Below are positions 1-11,300 of a stretch of 55,741 nt of DNA, in pieces. Below the pieces are notes generated by a model, which worked only from the letters and a program-made list of their open reading frames with translations, ran no database searches and was not told the DNA's origin. The first letter of the stretch is position 1, and the number at the start of each line of letters is the position of its first letter. Source of the stretch: an uncultured Bacteroidota bacterium (lineage in GTDB: Bacteria > Bacteroidota > Bacteroidia > Chitinophagales > Chitinophagaceae). Location: the NCBI GenBank assembly GCA_903906365.1, contig CAIVKC010000066.1, forward strand, positions 1 through 55,741, written 5' to 3'. A program made the position numbers and the translations under genes.

Positions 1-261
1 ATCCCTGGCTGGTACCGGAAATACGCTGATGCCTTTGACCTGGAGCAGGCGAACGACTTTGATCTTGGTAAGACCAGATATATCATCCACATTCACCATC
101 CGGATCCGGTAGTAATTGGCACCGGTAAGCGGGCTCTCATCAGTATAGACATAGTCTGTTGGAACCGGAGAATTGCCACGTGCTGTTACCCGGCCGATTG
201 CAGTCCAGTGCAGTCCGTCTGCACTGCGCTCCACTTCAAAATGGCTCATGCCCAATTCCTG
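1..261 (-). pseudogene. Detached C-terminal part of giant T9SS adhesin (after premature stop)
   Basis: Reading on through the TAA at 262-264 in the same frame gives an open reading frame to the window edge. It starts QELGMSHFEVERSADG and continues through YYRIRMVN to ISVFPVPARD. This matches, residue class by residue class, the C-terminal module of the neighbouring adhesin (QEVNSSHFEVERSADG ... YYRLKIVN ... INIYPNPARE), which leads into the T9SS sorting domain. The fragment is therefore the pre-sorting module and the start of the sorting domain of the gene at 262-6762. An ATG at 247-249 could in principle restart translation, but the product would have no signal peptide and could not be exported. 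The rest of the sorting domain lies outside the window. A true nonsense mutation and a sequencing or assembly error look identical here. Confidence 0.8.
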
Positions 262-3200
262 TTAGGTGGTCCAGGAAAGACCGGCAGTCTTGTTAGGGTT
301 AAGTACCGCCTCGAAATTCACCAGTACGACGGGCAGCGGGTTATCCACCGTGCTTGACCCAAGGGCAAAAGGACTGAAGTTGCTGACATTGACCAGGGTT
401 ACCGAACCCAGTTGCTGGGTGCCTGTGGCTGTTGACAGGCCTCCCAGGTATCCATTGTATCCGCCGAATTTATCCCAGGCATACAGCGTAGTGGAATCAT
501 AATGCGCCAGGCCGATATCGGGCAGGTTATTTACATAATGGCTGGGCGTATTGGGCAATGTCTGGCCCAGACAGAGATTATTGTCATTCCAATAACCCGT
601 TACACTGACGGTGGGCGTTCCGGAAACCAGTTTGAGTGTCCAGTAGTCGCAACGGCTCACGTGGTCCAGCAGCAAGGTCGCGTTGGGCAGGTTATTGTTA
701 TACGTATTGAGCAGCCCTGCACTTTCGTGACGGTATTCCGCGCGGAATACGTCCGTGGCAGACCCGGTGGAAGCAGATATGCCGATGGGTACTGCTCCGG
801 TGGAAGCAGCATTAACACCGACAGGGAAAATGAAGTCTGTATTACCCACTTTCTGCAAAGGTCCGTTCACGTATGGGCTGTTGGCCTGCGGTACTCCGGA
901 AACCGAGTTGGCCACCGTAGCGCTGGAACCCGCGTTCATGGTTAACAGGAAGGTATTGGAGGTATTGATAACACCTGCTGCTAGGTTGAGGGTATGGTTG
1001 ACATAGGTGCCTGCTGATGTGATGATGGAAGTTCCCACTGAATTGCTGTTCTCCAGATCGTAGAAATTACTGCTCAGGGTTCCACCCAGAGTTTGCAGTG
1101 CAGTTCCGCTGAAATTGACCAACCCGCTGTTGTGACTGAAAGTTCCGCCATTGTATAACCAGTTGCCACTTACATTCAAGGCAGCGGAAGGAGCGAGCAG
1201 GGTTCCCGAACTGATGGTCACATTCGTGGCATTGACTGCACCCGTCGAACCGGTAAATGTTCCGCCGTTTACAAGGAAGAAATTCCCGGAACCTCCCTGG
1301 GTTATAGTCCCCGTGCCGGCCGTAAGGCTGGCGCCGGTATTAATGGTAATCCCTCCGTTGAAGGTCTGGGTACCACTGCTTGCCAGGTAATTGGCAGCGC
1401 TCAGGGTGGCCAGGCCGGTCACCGTATGGGCCTGGGTATTGGCATCAAAATTCCCGGCACCTGACGCATTGGTGAACGTCCCGCCTGTAACCAGGGCATT
1501 GGAAAGGATTTGTAACACACCGGCTCCTGAATGAAGGATATTATTAAATGCGCTGTTAGAAACACCACCCGAATTGATGGTCTGGGTTCCGGAACCCAGC
1601 GTGAAAGTTACTGTGTTGCTACCGGGAGCAAATGTACCACCGCTCTGCAACCAGTTACCGCTGACGCTGAAGGTGCCGGACGGAGCCGTTAGGGTACCAC
1701 TGCTTAAGGTAACACCGGTTGCGCTCACATTACCGGTTGAACCGGTGAACGTGCCTCCTGACACGATTAAGCCACCATTGAAAGTCTGGGTGCTCGTGCT
1801 GGCATTATAGGTGCCACCACTAATCGTAGCCGTTCCGGAGACGGTATGGGATAGGGCATTGGCATCGAAGGTTCCTGCAGAATTGAGGAAGGAAGCAGTA
1901 GTAGCCAGCGGATTGATGATCAACTGGGCTGTATAACTGCCGCTATGTGTCAGATTATAAAACGAATTGCCATTTGAAGTGATGGTCTGGGTAGAGGATT
2001 CCAGTTGGGTACTGGATGCCCCGCCATTTAAGGTGACTGTACCGTTTCGGGCGGTGAAGGTACCTGCATTGGTCCAGTTTCCACCCAGGGTTATTCCATA
2101 ATTAGTCCCACTTACGTCCAGGATGGTCCCCGAACTGATATTCAGTTTACCATAAATGGTAGTCGCAGCTCCCAGTGTCTTGGTAGCCCCGCCTGAAATC
2201 AACAGATTGTAATATTTTGGGGTCCCCGAAACGGTCTGGTTCAAACTGGAATTATATTGTACAGTAGTGCCCGACCCTATAATAATAGTTCCAAAAGTCG
2301 GGAAGGTAGTGGCCCTGCCGGTGGCGCCAAGTATAAATTTACTGGCATTGTTATATACCGTGTTATCGTAGGGAATATCCCCCAGATTGATGGTACCCAC
2401 ACTGGTTATCTGGTAACCATTGTCATAAAAAATACTGTTATCAGTCGTATCTCCAATGGTCAGGGAAGTAGTCAGGGTGGTAGCCTGCGACAGGGTGACG
2501 CCAGCAGAATTGTCTATATATAATTTACTAATGGACGTATTGGATGAGGCGGTAATGAAAGAGCCGGTTACCTGCGCTATGGTCCCATTGTAGACATAGG
2601 TTGATGCGCTGGCAAAGGAACGATACGCTGTCTGAATACTGCCCGTTGCCCCTGATCCTACAGTTTGCAGGGTTGCGGAAGAGGTGGCGCAAACCAAACC
2701 ATTGGCGTTACCCGATGCAATGGTGCCGCCTGCGTTGAGCAGGAAGTAGGTATAAGGAGATCCCGCAGCATAGGTCTGGGATCCGATGGTACCGCTGAAA
2801 CTCTTGATGGCAAATGTTTTACAGTCAAGAATGGCTGAACTTCCCACAGTGAACGTGGTAGTATAGGTGGTCCCGGAAATAAGTGCCCCGAAAAGGGCCA
2901 CATCGCCGGTGAGCTGGACCCTGGAAGGTGAATTGACAATAAAGTCAATATAGGCCGTGGTAGCGCAAGCCAGATTCTGGATGGCACCACTTCCATTAAA
3001 ATTGATCTTCCCATTTTGGATGTTTCCGGAAGTCCATATATATCCAGTGGAGACCCCCGATTGAATCAGGTTTCCGCTGATACTGATTGTTGCAGCCGCT
3101 TTACCGGACCTGCCCAGATCAACAATAGCGCCCCCATTGACCAGCATACTACCAAAGGTATGACTGAAAGAAGCCGTATTATCCATGGCAAAGACGCCTG

Positions 3201-6200
3201 AAGTAATCTGTATGGTATCAAATACGGTGGCAGAAGCCGTAAAGGTCGTCGGAGTAGTAGTAGTAGATCCCGTCCCTGAATAAATCAGGTTGTTATATCC
3301 CGGGCTGATGGCAGGAATGGCCTGCGCGGCTGTTCCGTTGAAATTCACAGTGTTTCCGGTGGTCTGGTAAAGACCCGATGTATTGTTATCGGTAAAAGTA
3401 CCCTTCACGTTTATTGTACCGGGTGCCAGGGTGGTGACATTACCTGCACCTCCATTGACGGTCAGATTATTGAACGTGAATACTGGTACCGTCTGATTGG
3501 AGCCGTTGAAACTGACGGTGCTCCCTGTGACAGTATACACATTGGTGCCCGGGGTAAAGGTACCGGCTATACCAATGGTACTACTTGCCTGTAGGGTACG
3601 GTTACCCGAGCCGCTGCTTGTGAGATTACCAAAATTGATGGCGGGAATGACCTGGGTTGCGGAGGAAGCGAAGTTCACCGTACTTGCCGCATCCAGGGTC
3701 CCAGCGGTTATGTTGGTAATGGAGCCCGTCGTGCTGAGCGTAAGAGTGGATCCCGCTTTTACGTTAACGGTGGCATTGAGAACAAAAGTACCTCCCACCG
3801 TAAAATTGGGCGTATTGGCAGAACCGTCTCCGATGTTAACAACTGAACCTGTTCCACTGACAGTCCAGTTCGCTCCCAGAGTAGGGGTAGCCTGGTTGAT
3901 GATATTATAAGTAATGCCTGCTGTGGTGAAATTTGCAGGATGCGAGCCGGTAGAATTGTTATTGCTCCACCAGGAGGCCAAAACATCCGTATTACCGGAA
4001 CTACCCAGATAATAGGTATTTACCAAAGTAGTTGCATTACCAAATTGGTATCCGCCGGAATAAATCGGAGTGCTGCCGCAGGCAGTCGTACTATAAGAAA
4101 ACACAAATACATAATAGGTCGTACCGCCTGCAAGTCCGTTGATGTTGAAAGCGCCCGCAGTGGTGGTATTGATGGCAGAATAGGATACACCACCAATGGT
4201 ATAGGGGCTTCCGGCAGCGTTGTAAGTGGTTCCGGCAGCAGGGGTAGTTGGAACCGTATTGGTTGTACTATAAAAAATCACATACCCAGTGGGTACCGGT
4301 GAAGCCGCGGTAATGGTTACCGGGATGCTTGTAGGTGTCGGGGTACCCAGGGCCAGGCCACCGGGAGCAGATGGGTTTAATGCTCCGCAGGTGGTAAGCG
4401 CACCCGTCGTGAAATAATTATAGGTGCCGGCGTTTGATCCATCCCAGGTATAGGGAACCAATAAGAAATTATAGGTTGAACCTGCACTCAGGGAGTTCAC
4501 CGTATAGGTTAGCGTTGCGCCACTGGTAATATTCACCAGAGTGGTACCGCCGCCTGCTGTGGGTGCATTTCCATTGGTAGAAGACAGGGTGGGTGTACCT
4601 GTTGAATACAACAAGAGATAACCTGTGCCTGTCGCGCCGCTGACCGGGAAGGTAGCCGTATTCCAATTTAATACAACGGAACCGGAACCTGGAGCGGCCG
4701 TGAAGGAAGTTGGTTGTGCTGTAACAGGATTTGACAGGGTGAAAAACACCACATTGGGACCATATCCTGTTCCTACACTATTAATCGCATAAGCACGCAC
4801 ATAATACTGGGTCTGTGGGCTCAGGCCGGTTATGGAACTGGTGAAAGTGGTTGTTCCAGTTCCGTTGCTGGTGGAACTGCCGCTCGGAACCGTGGGGTTT
4901 GAGCTGGTTCCCCAAACTACTCCCTTGGCAGTAATGGAAGCACCATTGGATGCCAATCCACTGCCGCCGCTGGAAGCAGTTGTATTGGTTATGGCGCTGA
5001 TGGCGGTGGTGGTGGTCACTGTTGGCGCAGCCACCGGAACACAGCTGGCTGTCGGAGCCCCAGTTGTCAGGTAATTATAGGTACCTGCATTGCTACCATC
5101 CCATGTGTAGGGTACAAGCAGGAAGTTATAGGTTGTGCCATTGGTTAGCCCGCTCACCGTGGAAGTCAGTGTAGCCCCGCTGGTTATATTCACCAGGGTG
5201 GTACCGCCACCTGCAGTGGGCGCAGTTCCATTGGTGGAAGTCAGAGTAGGTGTACCGGTTGAATACAACAGGAGATAGCCTGTACCCGTCGCACCGCTGA
5301 CTGGGAAGGTAGCCGTATTCCAGCTTAGGACGGCTGAAGATACGCCAGAGGCAGCCGCAAAAGAACTGGCCTGTACGGTAACAGGATTGGACAGGGTGAA
5401 AAAATTCACGCTGCTTCCATAGTCGGTTCCATTGGTATTAGTCGCATAGGCATGAATATAATAAGCTGTCTGTGGATTGAGCGAAGTCAGTGAAGCACTT
5501 AGGGTACCTCCTGCCAAGCCTGAAAAGCCAGTTCCAGAAACCGCAGTTCCTGTTCCGTTGGCAAACCCGCTGCTGGTGCTGTATTCAATTCCATAGGAAG
5601 TTACTGATGTACACCCAAGTGCACTGATCGTTCCTCCAGCTGTAGACGATGTATTTGTAACAGCACTTACCACGCCGGTAGTTACTGTGGGCGGCGTACT
5701 GACTCCAGCTCCGGAGGCAGCTACGTTTATGGAAGTAGCTCCGCCGCCGCTGACAGAAATATTGCCGCTATAAGAGGCAACTGCTGTTGGACTAAATTTT
5801 ACGTAGATATTGGGTGTGCCTGACAATGTGCCTCCTGAAGGTGTCAATGTCAGGGACGCTGTATAGGTACCACCTGCACTGGTTGAAAATGTGAAACCCG
5901 ATAAAGGTCCTACTGTTACACTAGCGGAAGTCAGACTGCTGCCGCTCAAAGTAAAAGAATTGGGTCCTGCAGTTGTGCCCGTGCAGACATTTCCAAAAGC
6001 ACTCAGCGTTCCGGCAGTTAAAGTAGGAGGTTGGGTATAGGTTAGCACAATCTGGCCTTGAGCACCCGCTCCCCCATTGGCATTTCTGCCACCACCGCCA
6101 CCGCCACCGCCGGGACCCGGATAACTGGCATTTGCACCGGCTACGCCACTGGCGCCTCCGGCGGCCCCTGTTCCACCAACATAAGGAGCTGAACTGGGAG

Positions 6201-6762
6201 TACCAGCACCTCCGCTGCCGCCGCCTGGAATCGTGCCTGCCACCCCATTTCCGTTATTTCCCGCCCCTCCGCCGCCGCCGCCACCGGTATTATTTCCAGA
6301 AGTTCCTGGAGTATTTGACCCGCTGCCACCGTTTTTTGTCCCGGTGCCACCAGTACCGCCTACGTAGACATTAGCAGCGCCGCCACCATTAGCATTGAGC
6401 GTTCCAGCGGTTCCTGTCCAGGTGGTTATTCCTCCTCCTGTAGGTAAAAGAGTGGCTGTTCCTCCAGCGCCTCCTGCCCCAATGGTAATAGTATAAACCT
6501 GGCCAGGGACCACAGTATAAGTCTGCACACTGTATGCGCCACCGCCACCTCCCGCAGCCCCGCGAGTATATGGGCCATCACCTCCTCCACCCCCACCCCA
6601 GGCTTCCACCTTGATGGAGGTAACTCCTGCCGGAATGGTAAAACTTCCGGAGGTTGATATGGTAGTAACCGTCTGTGCAAAGCTTTGCCCGCCAAACCCA
6701 AACATAAGTAGTAATGCAAGTAAAGAAACTACTGACTTAACAGTGGGTAGAAGTGTTTTCAT
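262..6762 (-). CDS. Giant secreted adhesin-like protein, truncated before its T9SS sorting domain
   Basis: Predicted 2166-residue secreted surface protein. I chose the ATG at 6760-6762 because it begins a clear signal peptide (MKTLLPTVKS... ending GGQSFAQ) that resembles the start of the neighbouring paralogue (MKTLLPFFKT...). The frame stays open further upstream to 6969, but that extension has no signal-peptide character. From the N-terminus there is a very Gly-rich segment (about 6040-6640), a stretch resembling a choice-of-anchor/Ig-like domain, duplicated fibronectin III-like modules (4386-5700), then over 1000 residues of Ser/Thr/Gly-rich short beta repeats. The last part is a module shared with the neighbour (LLDHVSRCDYW, NVSNFSPFALG, NPLPVVLVNFEA). 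It ends at TAA 262-264, where relatives have Glu in the motif TEQE. As read it lacks the signal needed for T9SS surface anchoring. The function is inferred as adhesion or matrix, without proof. Confidence 0.8.
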   Translation of the reverse strand: MKTLLPTVKSVVSLLALLLMFGFGGQSFAQTVTTISTSGSFTIPAGVTSIKVEAWGGGGGGDGPYTRGAAGGGGGAYSVQTYTVVPGQVYTITIGAGGAGGTATLLPTGGGITTWTGTAGTLNANGGGAANVYVGGTGGTGTKNGGSGSNTPGTSGNNTGGGGGGGAGNNGNGVAGTIPGGGSGGAGTPSSAPYVGGTGAAGGASGVAGANASYPGPGGGGGGGGRNANGGAGAQGQIVLTYTQPPTLTAGTLSAFGNVCTGTTAGPNSFTLSGSSLTSASVTVGPLSGFTFSTSAGGTYTASLTLTPSGGTLSGTPNIYVKFSPTAVASYSGNISVSGGGATSINVAASGAGVSTPPTVTTGVVSAVTNTSSTAGGTISALGCTSVTSYGIEYSTSSGFANGTGTAVSGTGFSGLAGGTLSASLTSLNPQTAYYIHAYATNTNGTDYGSSVNFFTLSNPVTVQASSFAAASGVSSAVLSWNTATFPVSGATGTGYLLLYSTGTPTLTSTNGTAPTAGGGTTLVNITSGATLTSTVSGLTNGTTYNFLLVPYTWDGSNAGTYNYLTTGAPTASCVPVAAPTVTTTTAISAITNTTASSGGSGLASNGASITAKGVVWGTSSNPTVPSGSSTSNGTGTTTFTSSITGLSPQTQYYVRAYAINSVGTGYGPNVVFFTLSNPVTAQPTSFTAAPGSGSVVLNWNTATFPVSGATGTGYLLLYSTGTPTLSSTNGNAPTAGGGTTLVNITSGATLTYTVNSLSAGSTYNFLLVPYTWDGSNAGTYNYFTTGALTTCGALNPSAPGGLALGTPTPTSIPVTITAASPVPTGYVIFYSTTNTVPTTPAAGTTYNAAGSPYTIGGVSYSAINTTTAGAFNINGLAGGTTYYVFVFSYSTTACGSTPIYSGGYQFGNATTLVNTYYLGSSGNTDVLASWWSNNNSTGSHPANFTTAGITYNIINQATPTLGANWTVSGTGSVVNIGDGSANTPNFTVGGTFVLNATVNVKAGSTLTLSTTGSITNITAGTLDAASTVNFASSATQVIPAINFGNLTSSGSGNRTLQASSTIGIAGTFTPGTNVYTVTGSTVSFNGSNQTVPVFTFNNLTVNGGAGNVTTLAPGTINVKGTFTDNNTSGLYQTTGNTVNFNGTAAQAIPAISPGYNNLIYSGTGSTTTTPTTFTASATVFDTIQITSGVFAMDNTASFSHTFGSMLVNGGAIVDLGRSGKAAATISISGNLIQSGVSTGYIWTSGNIQNGKINFNGSGAIQNLACATTAYIDFIVNSPSRVQLTGDVALFGALISGTTYTTTFTVGSSAILDCKTFAIKSFSGTIGSQTYAAGSPYTYFLLNAGGTIASGNANGLVCATSSATLQTVGSGATGSIQTAYRSFASASTYVYNGTIAQVTGSFITASSNTSISKLYIDNSAGVTLSQATTLTTSLTIGDTTDNSIFYDNGYQITSVGTINLGDIPYDNTVYNNASKFILGATGRATTFPTFGTIIIGSGTTVQYNSSLNQTVSGTPKYYNLLISGGATKTLGAATTIYGKLNISSGTILDVSGTNYGITLGGNWTNAGTFTARNGTVTLNGGASSTQLESSTQTITSNGNSFYNLTHSGSYTAQLIINPLATTASFLNSAGTFDANALSHTVSGTATISGGTYNASTSTQTFNGGLIVSGGTFTGSTGNVSATGVTLSSGTLTAPSGTFSVSGNWLQSGGTFAPGSNTVTFTLGSGTQTINSGGVSNSAFNNILHSGAGVLQILSNALVTGGTFTNASGAGNFDANTQAHTVTGLATLSAANYLASSGTQTFNGGITINTGASLTAGTGTITQGGSGNFFLVNGGTFTGSTGAVNATNVTISSGTLLAPSAALNVSGNWLYNGGTFSHNSGLVNFSGTALQTLGGTLSSNFYDLENSNSVGTSIITSAGTYVNHTLNLAAGVINTSNTFLLTMNAGSSATVANSVSGVPQANSPYVNGPLQKVGNTDFIFPVGVNAASTGAVPIGISASTGSATDVFRAEYRHESAGLLNTYNNNLPNATLLLDHVSRCDYWTLKLVSGTPTVSVTGYWNDNNLCLGQTLPNTPSHYVNNLPDIGLAHYDSTTLYAWDKFGGYNGYLGGLSTATGTQQLGSVTLVNVSNFSPFALGSSTVDNPLPVVLVNFEAVLNPNKTAGLSWTT
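4386..5700 (-). repeat. Two tandem copies of a 657-bp fibronectin III-like double module
   Basis: Within the giant adhesin gene a 219-residue unit occurs twice in a row. Shared landmarks such as the codons for TYNFLLVPYTWDGSNAGTYN sit exactly 657 bp apart (for example ccatccc at 4439 and 5096). Each unit holds one FN3-like domain with a TVTT...AYA..NG..YG pattern and a second ending in the VPYTWDGSN stretch. Boundaries are approximate. The copies differ at many positions in the first domain and are close in the second, which suggests an older duplication with partial homogenisation. Confidence 0.75.
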
Positions 6763-8239
6763 AATAGTGCTATTTGAAAGGAGAACTGAAATAAAATTCT
6801 GCGCGATAGGAACTACCGGCTGGTCTATAGTAGAGGATGATGGAAACAAAGTGGGCTTGCGCTTTTGCAGCGATGTTCGAAATAATCTCCTTAAGAGAAA
6901 TAACCAGTTAGTATTCATATAAGTTTTCAATATCAGGGCATATCGATCCCATCCCGTTAAACAAGTCATTTAAAACAGCAGACAACAATCGGCCATGATT
7001 GCGTTACAGAGGTGGTAAGTGAGACATTGAATTTAACTTTCCCGCACTACCTGCATCAGGTATGCGAAAATTGAAATACGCTCCAGAAGAAATACAAAGG
7101 ATATTAAGAAAACTATAAAGAAGAAAAACCAACATATGGATACATGAAAAATTGCTTTCCCTGTATGACCATACCATACAAACATAAATAAAACATTTTA
7201 AGTTTCAATACATGAAACATTTAAAGAGTATACTAACAACCCCTTATTTAATGTAAACAATCGCCATAATAGAGGTCATTGATGATAGAATTATAAATCA
7301 GCTATTTAGATTTTATCATTTATCACCATATAATTAGTCATTAAGCTCATAAAAAATAGCCTATTATGGCATGTTGCCAGGGTATTGTGGACACTTAGCC
7401 AGGTTGCATTTAAAGCCAAATTCTTAAAAATAATTATGCTAATAAATTATAATCTCTTTCTTTACACATTATATTTTTTCATTATTAAAAAGTATCCGCA
7501 AATTGTATGGTTCAATATAAATCCTTCATTTCACTATCCGGAAAAGCATGGACTTACTTCCAAAATTACAACGCCCACCCGTAGCGTATTTTCATCAATA
7601 AGAAAAACTGAAAAACACATCTATATGATTTAAGAAAATCAGTAATTTGATAGACCGGGGAGCACTAAAAAAAATTTAAAATAAATAAAAAATACCCAAA
7701 AACCCTAGATTAAATATACCCAGTTACCTGAGGTAAATTATGGCTTTCCCGGAGTTGGATAGGTGCTTTTCAATTTGTTTTTTCAACATTTTGATCAAAA
7801 TGATGAGTTGTTTTTATGGATAAAAACGTTCTTAAACAGCCTGCTTACCTACCAACTCACTGTTGAATAAAAGCATTGAAATATTACTTTTCCTGCCGTC
7901 TGTGATGACCTTCCCTACCGCCTGCCCGGTCCGTTATCCTCTTTGATATGAAATGAAAATCTGGCGCTCTTCCGTGGAAATTTTGCCCTGCAGGACTACC
8001 ACACACTCAATCCTGATCAGCCCAGTTTAATACATTTATGGCTGCGCAGAACTTCGATCACGACCATCAAACCCTATATTATCCATTGTGAGTATGGGCA
8101 CATGCGGGCTGCCTGAATGGCTGGTAAAGGCAGGCTCGAAGAAACGCCTGGCAGAAAGGGTTTAAACAGCTACAACGGCCTCTTTGGGGCCCCAAAACCT
8201 ATCTGATGATGCCGACCAGGGGGTGGTCATCATTAACGT
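6763..8239. other. Long non-coding stretch, AT-rich from about 7000 to 7900
   Basis: About 1.5 kb without a gene that I can support. The part from roughly 7000 to 7900 is much richer in A and T than the rest of the window, with many short A or T runs. From about 7900 to 8180 the composition returns to normal, and a short open stretch on the plus strand (about 7950-8120, ending at a TGA) has no recognisable family. No tRNA, rRNA, CRISPR or IS end is visible. The segment directly upstream of 6762 must hold the promoter of the first giant gene, but I see no convincing TAnnTTTG box. Confidence 0.5.
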
Positions 8240-8266
8240 AAAAAGGCGGCTCTATTCAGAGCCGCC
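8240..8266 (-). terminator. Rho-independent terminator of the second adhesin gene
   Basis: A perfect 9-bp stem (GGCGGCTCT / AGAGCCGCC) with a four-base loop lies about 40 bp past the stop codon of the gene at 8306-13612. On the minus strand it is followed by five T residues (8240-8244 read in reverse). This is the expected form and place for a terminator of that gene. Confidence 0.8.
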
Positions 8267-8305
8267 CCTTACAGGCATTCATATTGAATTGAAAACTTCG
8301 GTTGG

Positions 8306-11300
8306 TTATTTCATAATTAATACTTTGCTTGTCTGTACAGAACCATCTGCGCCCTTGATCTGCAGCAGGTAGGCCCCTTTGGGATAGTTGCCAACCGGCA
8401 GGGAAAGCGTAGCTCCTGCACCGGCTTTGATCAAGCCTGTCTGCAGAACCTGGCCTACCTGGTTGATCAGCCTGACACTAAGGTCCGTGGCTGATTCACC
8501 TACTGTTACATTTACATATTCGCGGGCGGGGTTCGGATAAATATTGATACCCTTTATGGTCAGGATATGCACGGCTTTCACGGTAGTGTAGCCATAGGCA
8601 TTATCCAGGTTCACGATTTTCAGCCTGTAGTAGTCAGTGCCTGAAAGCGGGCTGGCATCGGTGAACTCATAGTTGCTGGCTACCGGAGAATTGCCCTTTG
8701 CCTGCACGGTTCCGATGACATTCCACTGGACACCGTCTGCACTGCGCTCCACTTCAAAATGGCTGCTGTTCACTTCCTGCTCTGTCTTCCAGGATACCTT
8801 TACGGTCTTGTCGCTGTTGAGCACTGCGTCAAAATTGACCAGTACAACGGGCAGCGGATTGTCGACCATGTTTGAACCCAGGGCAAAAGGACTGAAATTG
8901 CTCACATTGTTCATCGTGACTGAACCGGTTGTCGTAGTACCTGCCACCAGATCCCTGCCAATCTTATCCCATGCAAGGGTGCTTGTATTGTAGTGGGATA
9001 ACACTACAGTGGTGAGGTCATTGACATAATATCCGGAGGCCTGCCCTGCGCAGGGGTTATTGGTATTCCAATACCCGGTCACATTTATGGTGGATGTACC
9101 GGCCACGCGGCTCAGGTTCCAGTAATCGCAACGGCTTACATGATCCAGTCCGAGCGTTGGATTGGGCAGGGAAGGCGAAGAGGCAAACAATCCCGGACTG
9201 CTGCGGAAATACTGCGCAGTAAAGGCATCGGTAGCATTGGCAGGAGCCGATATCCCGATAGGAACACAACCAGTTCCGGCTACGCCGACCGGGAATATAA
9301 AGGCCTGATTTCCGATTTTTTGCAGTGGACCATTTACAAAAGGACTGCTGGCCTGAGGAACTCCTGATACTGCACCGGCGACCGTGGCAGTTGCTCCTGA
9401 GTTCAGGGTCAGCAGATTGGTGCTGCTGGTGGTAAGGGTACCGCTGGTGAGGTACAATATTCCGTTAACAAAAGTGGGAGCACCCAGTGTAATGGTCGCG
9501 CCAGGCTTATTAATGGTCAGGTTGCCGACCAGGCTGCTGGAGGAAGGCAGTTCCAGACCGGTGGTAACTGAAGTACTATTGATACCCAGGTTGGTATAGG
9601 CCACGTTGACCATAGAACTCAGGTTCAGGCTGCCTGCGGGGCTACCTAGTACCAGGTTACCATTGTCACGGTTGATGGAGGAACCGCTTCCCAGGTTAAA
9701 GGACATGCCTGTGCCGCCGCTGGACAGGGTGAAATTGCCCGTTACCAGGAAGAGCGTATCGGGGCTGTTAAAAGTAGTGTTCTGGGAAAGAGAAACACCC
9801 GAAACGTTATCAATTTTCAAGGCCTTGCCACTCAATGTGGCAGGAAGGCCGCTTCCGGTTACCTGTGCAGAAGCACCATCGTAGGTATAGTTAGCGGAGG
9901 CATTATAGGTCCTGGTACCAGAAACCTGCACGGAACCGGCAGAACCGCTGGCGGCTATACCATTGGTATTGGCAGTAATCAGCGTGGCTCCGCTGCTTAA
10001 GGTAAAGCTGGCCGCACCATCAAGTACGGAAGTCCCAAAGTCCAGTATGGATCCGTTATTTACGATAAAATTGGTTGACTCCGTGCCTGCGAAGGCATTG
10101 GTCTGAATAATGGAACCGCCCGTTTTGCTGAAATGCTGGGTAAGGGTACCATTGAAATATATATTCAGGGTGGCGCTATTATATGCTGCATAAGAACCCA
10201 GCCATCCGCCGCTCATGGTGAAATCCCCTGCCAGATACATGGAGGCTGTGGTGCTGCCTGTATTGATGTTGGCAAAATCTACCAGGGTACCGCCTGTTTG
10301 GCTATAGTAACCCTTTATAGTCAGCGAAGAAATATTTAGGAGGCCTGATCCGGTGCTGTTAAGGGTGAAATTACCATTCACCGTCAAGCTGCCAATGGCA
10401 ATACCCTTGTCTACGCCGACACCATACCCGTCATCGACAAAAGCCTGACCGGTGGAATTCCAGGTGAAATTACCAAAGGACTGAGAAAGGCCGGAGATGG
10501 TACTGGAAACGGCTCCGGTTACCAGGCAGGTTGAATTGCTGTTCCAGGTGGCCGTGGGAATGGATCCGCCATCCTGGGCATGCTGGTAGGTTGCACCGCT
10601 GTTAATTAATAAAGTGGATACTGTACTTGAAATTGAACCCTGGTTGTATAGGGTTCCTCCTGCATTCACGTTCAGGGTACCGCTGATGGTAAGGTCAGTT
10701 CCACTACCATTGGAAATGGTCAAAGTGCCACCGCTGTTGATATTAACAGCACCGCCTGAATTTATAGTCATTGCATCACCGCCTACAGAAGAAGATACGC
10801 TAACCGTATGACCGCTCTGGATGGTAATGGAAGTAGAAGCAGATGTGGGCACCAGTGTGCTGGAATACCAGTTGGTGCCGTCCGGAGATGACTGCCAGGT
10901 GGCGGTGGAAGACCAGTCTGTTGATCCGGCCGACCGGAAATAATCGCTCGCGCTGGAAGTATACCCGTTTACGGTAAACGTATTGCTCAAAACAAAAACG
11001 GCGCCGGAAGTAGCTGTTATCGTTTTTCCGGTACCGGAGGCGGTAACCTTGAAATTACTTATAGTCACGCTACCTGTGCTGCTCAGTGTCGCACTGGCCG
11101 GGGTAATGGTTCCTGCCGTGGTGGTAAAGTTAACCGTACCACCGTTGACTGCATTACCATAAGCATCTGTACCCGTGATGGTAACGGCAGTTCCAGTAAA
11201 CGTGGCATCCACAGGCTGGGGACTGGATACGGTGCTGATATTCAGCGTAGCCAGGGCTCCCGGATTAACAGTCACCTGCACCGCATTGCTGGTAATGGTA

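Noticed and set aside
6763-6969. Upstream extension of the first giant adhesin by 69 codons
   Set aside because: The internal ATG at 6762 begins a signal peptide almost identical in its first six residues to that of the paralogue. The extension would bury it.
7385-7633. 82-codon open frame in the AT-rich block
   Set aside because: Biased composition full of I, Y, F and K, as expected of any open frame in AT-rich DNA. No family resemblance, signal peptide or promoter fit.
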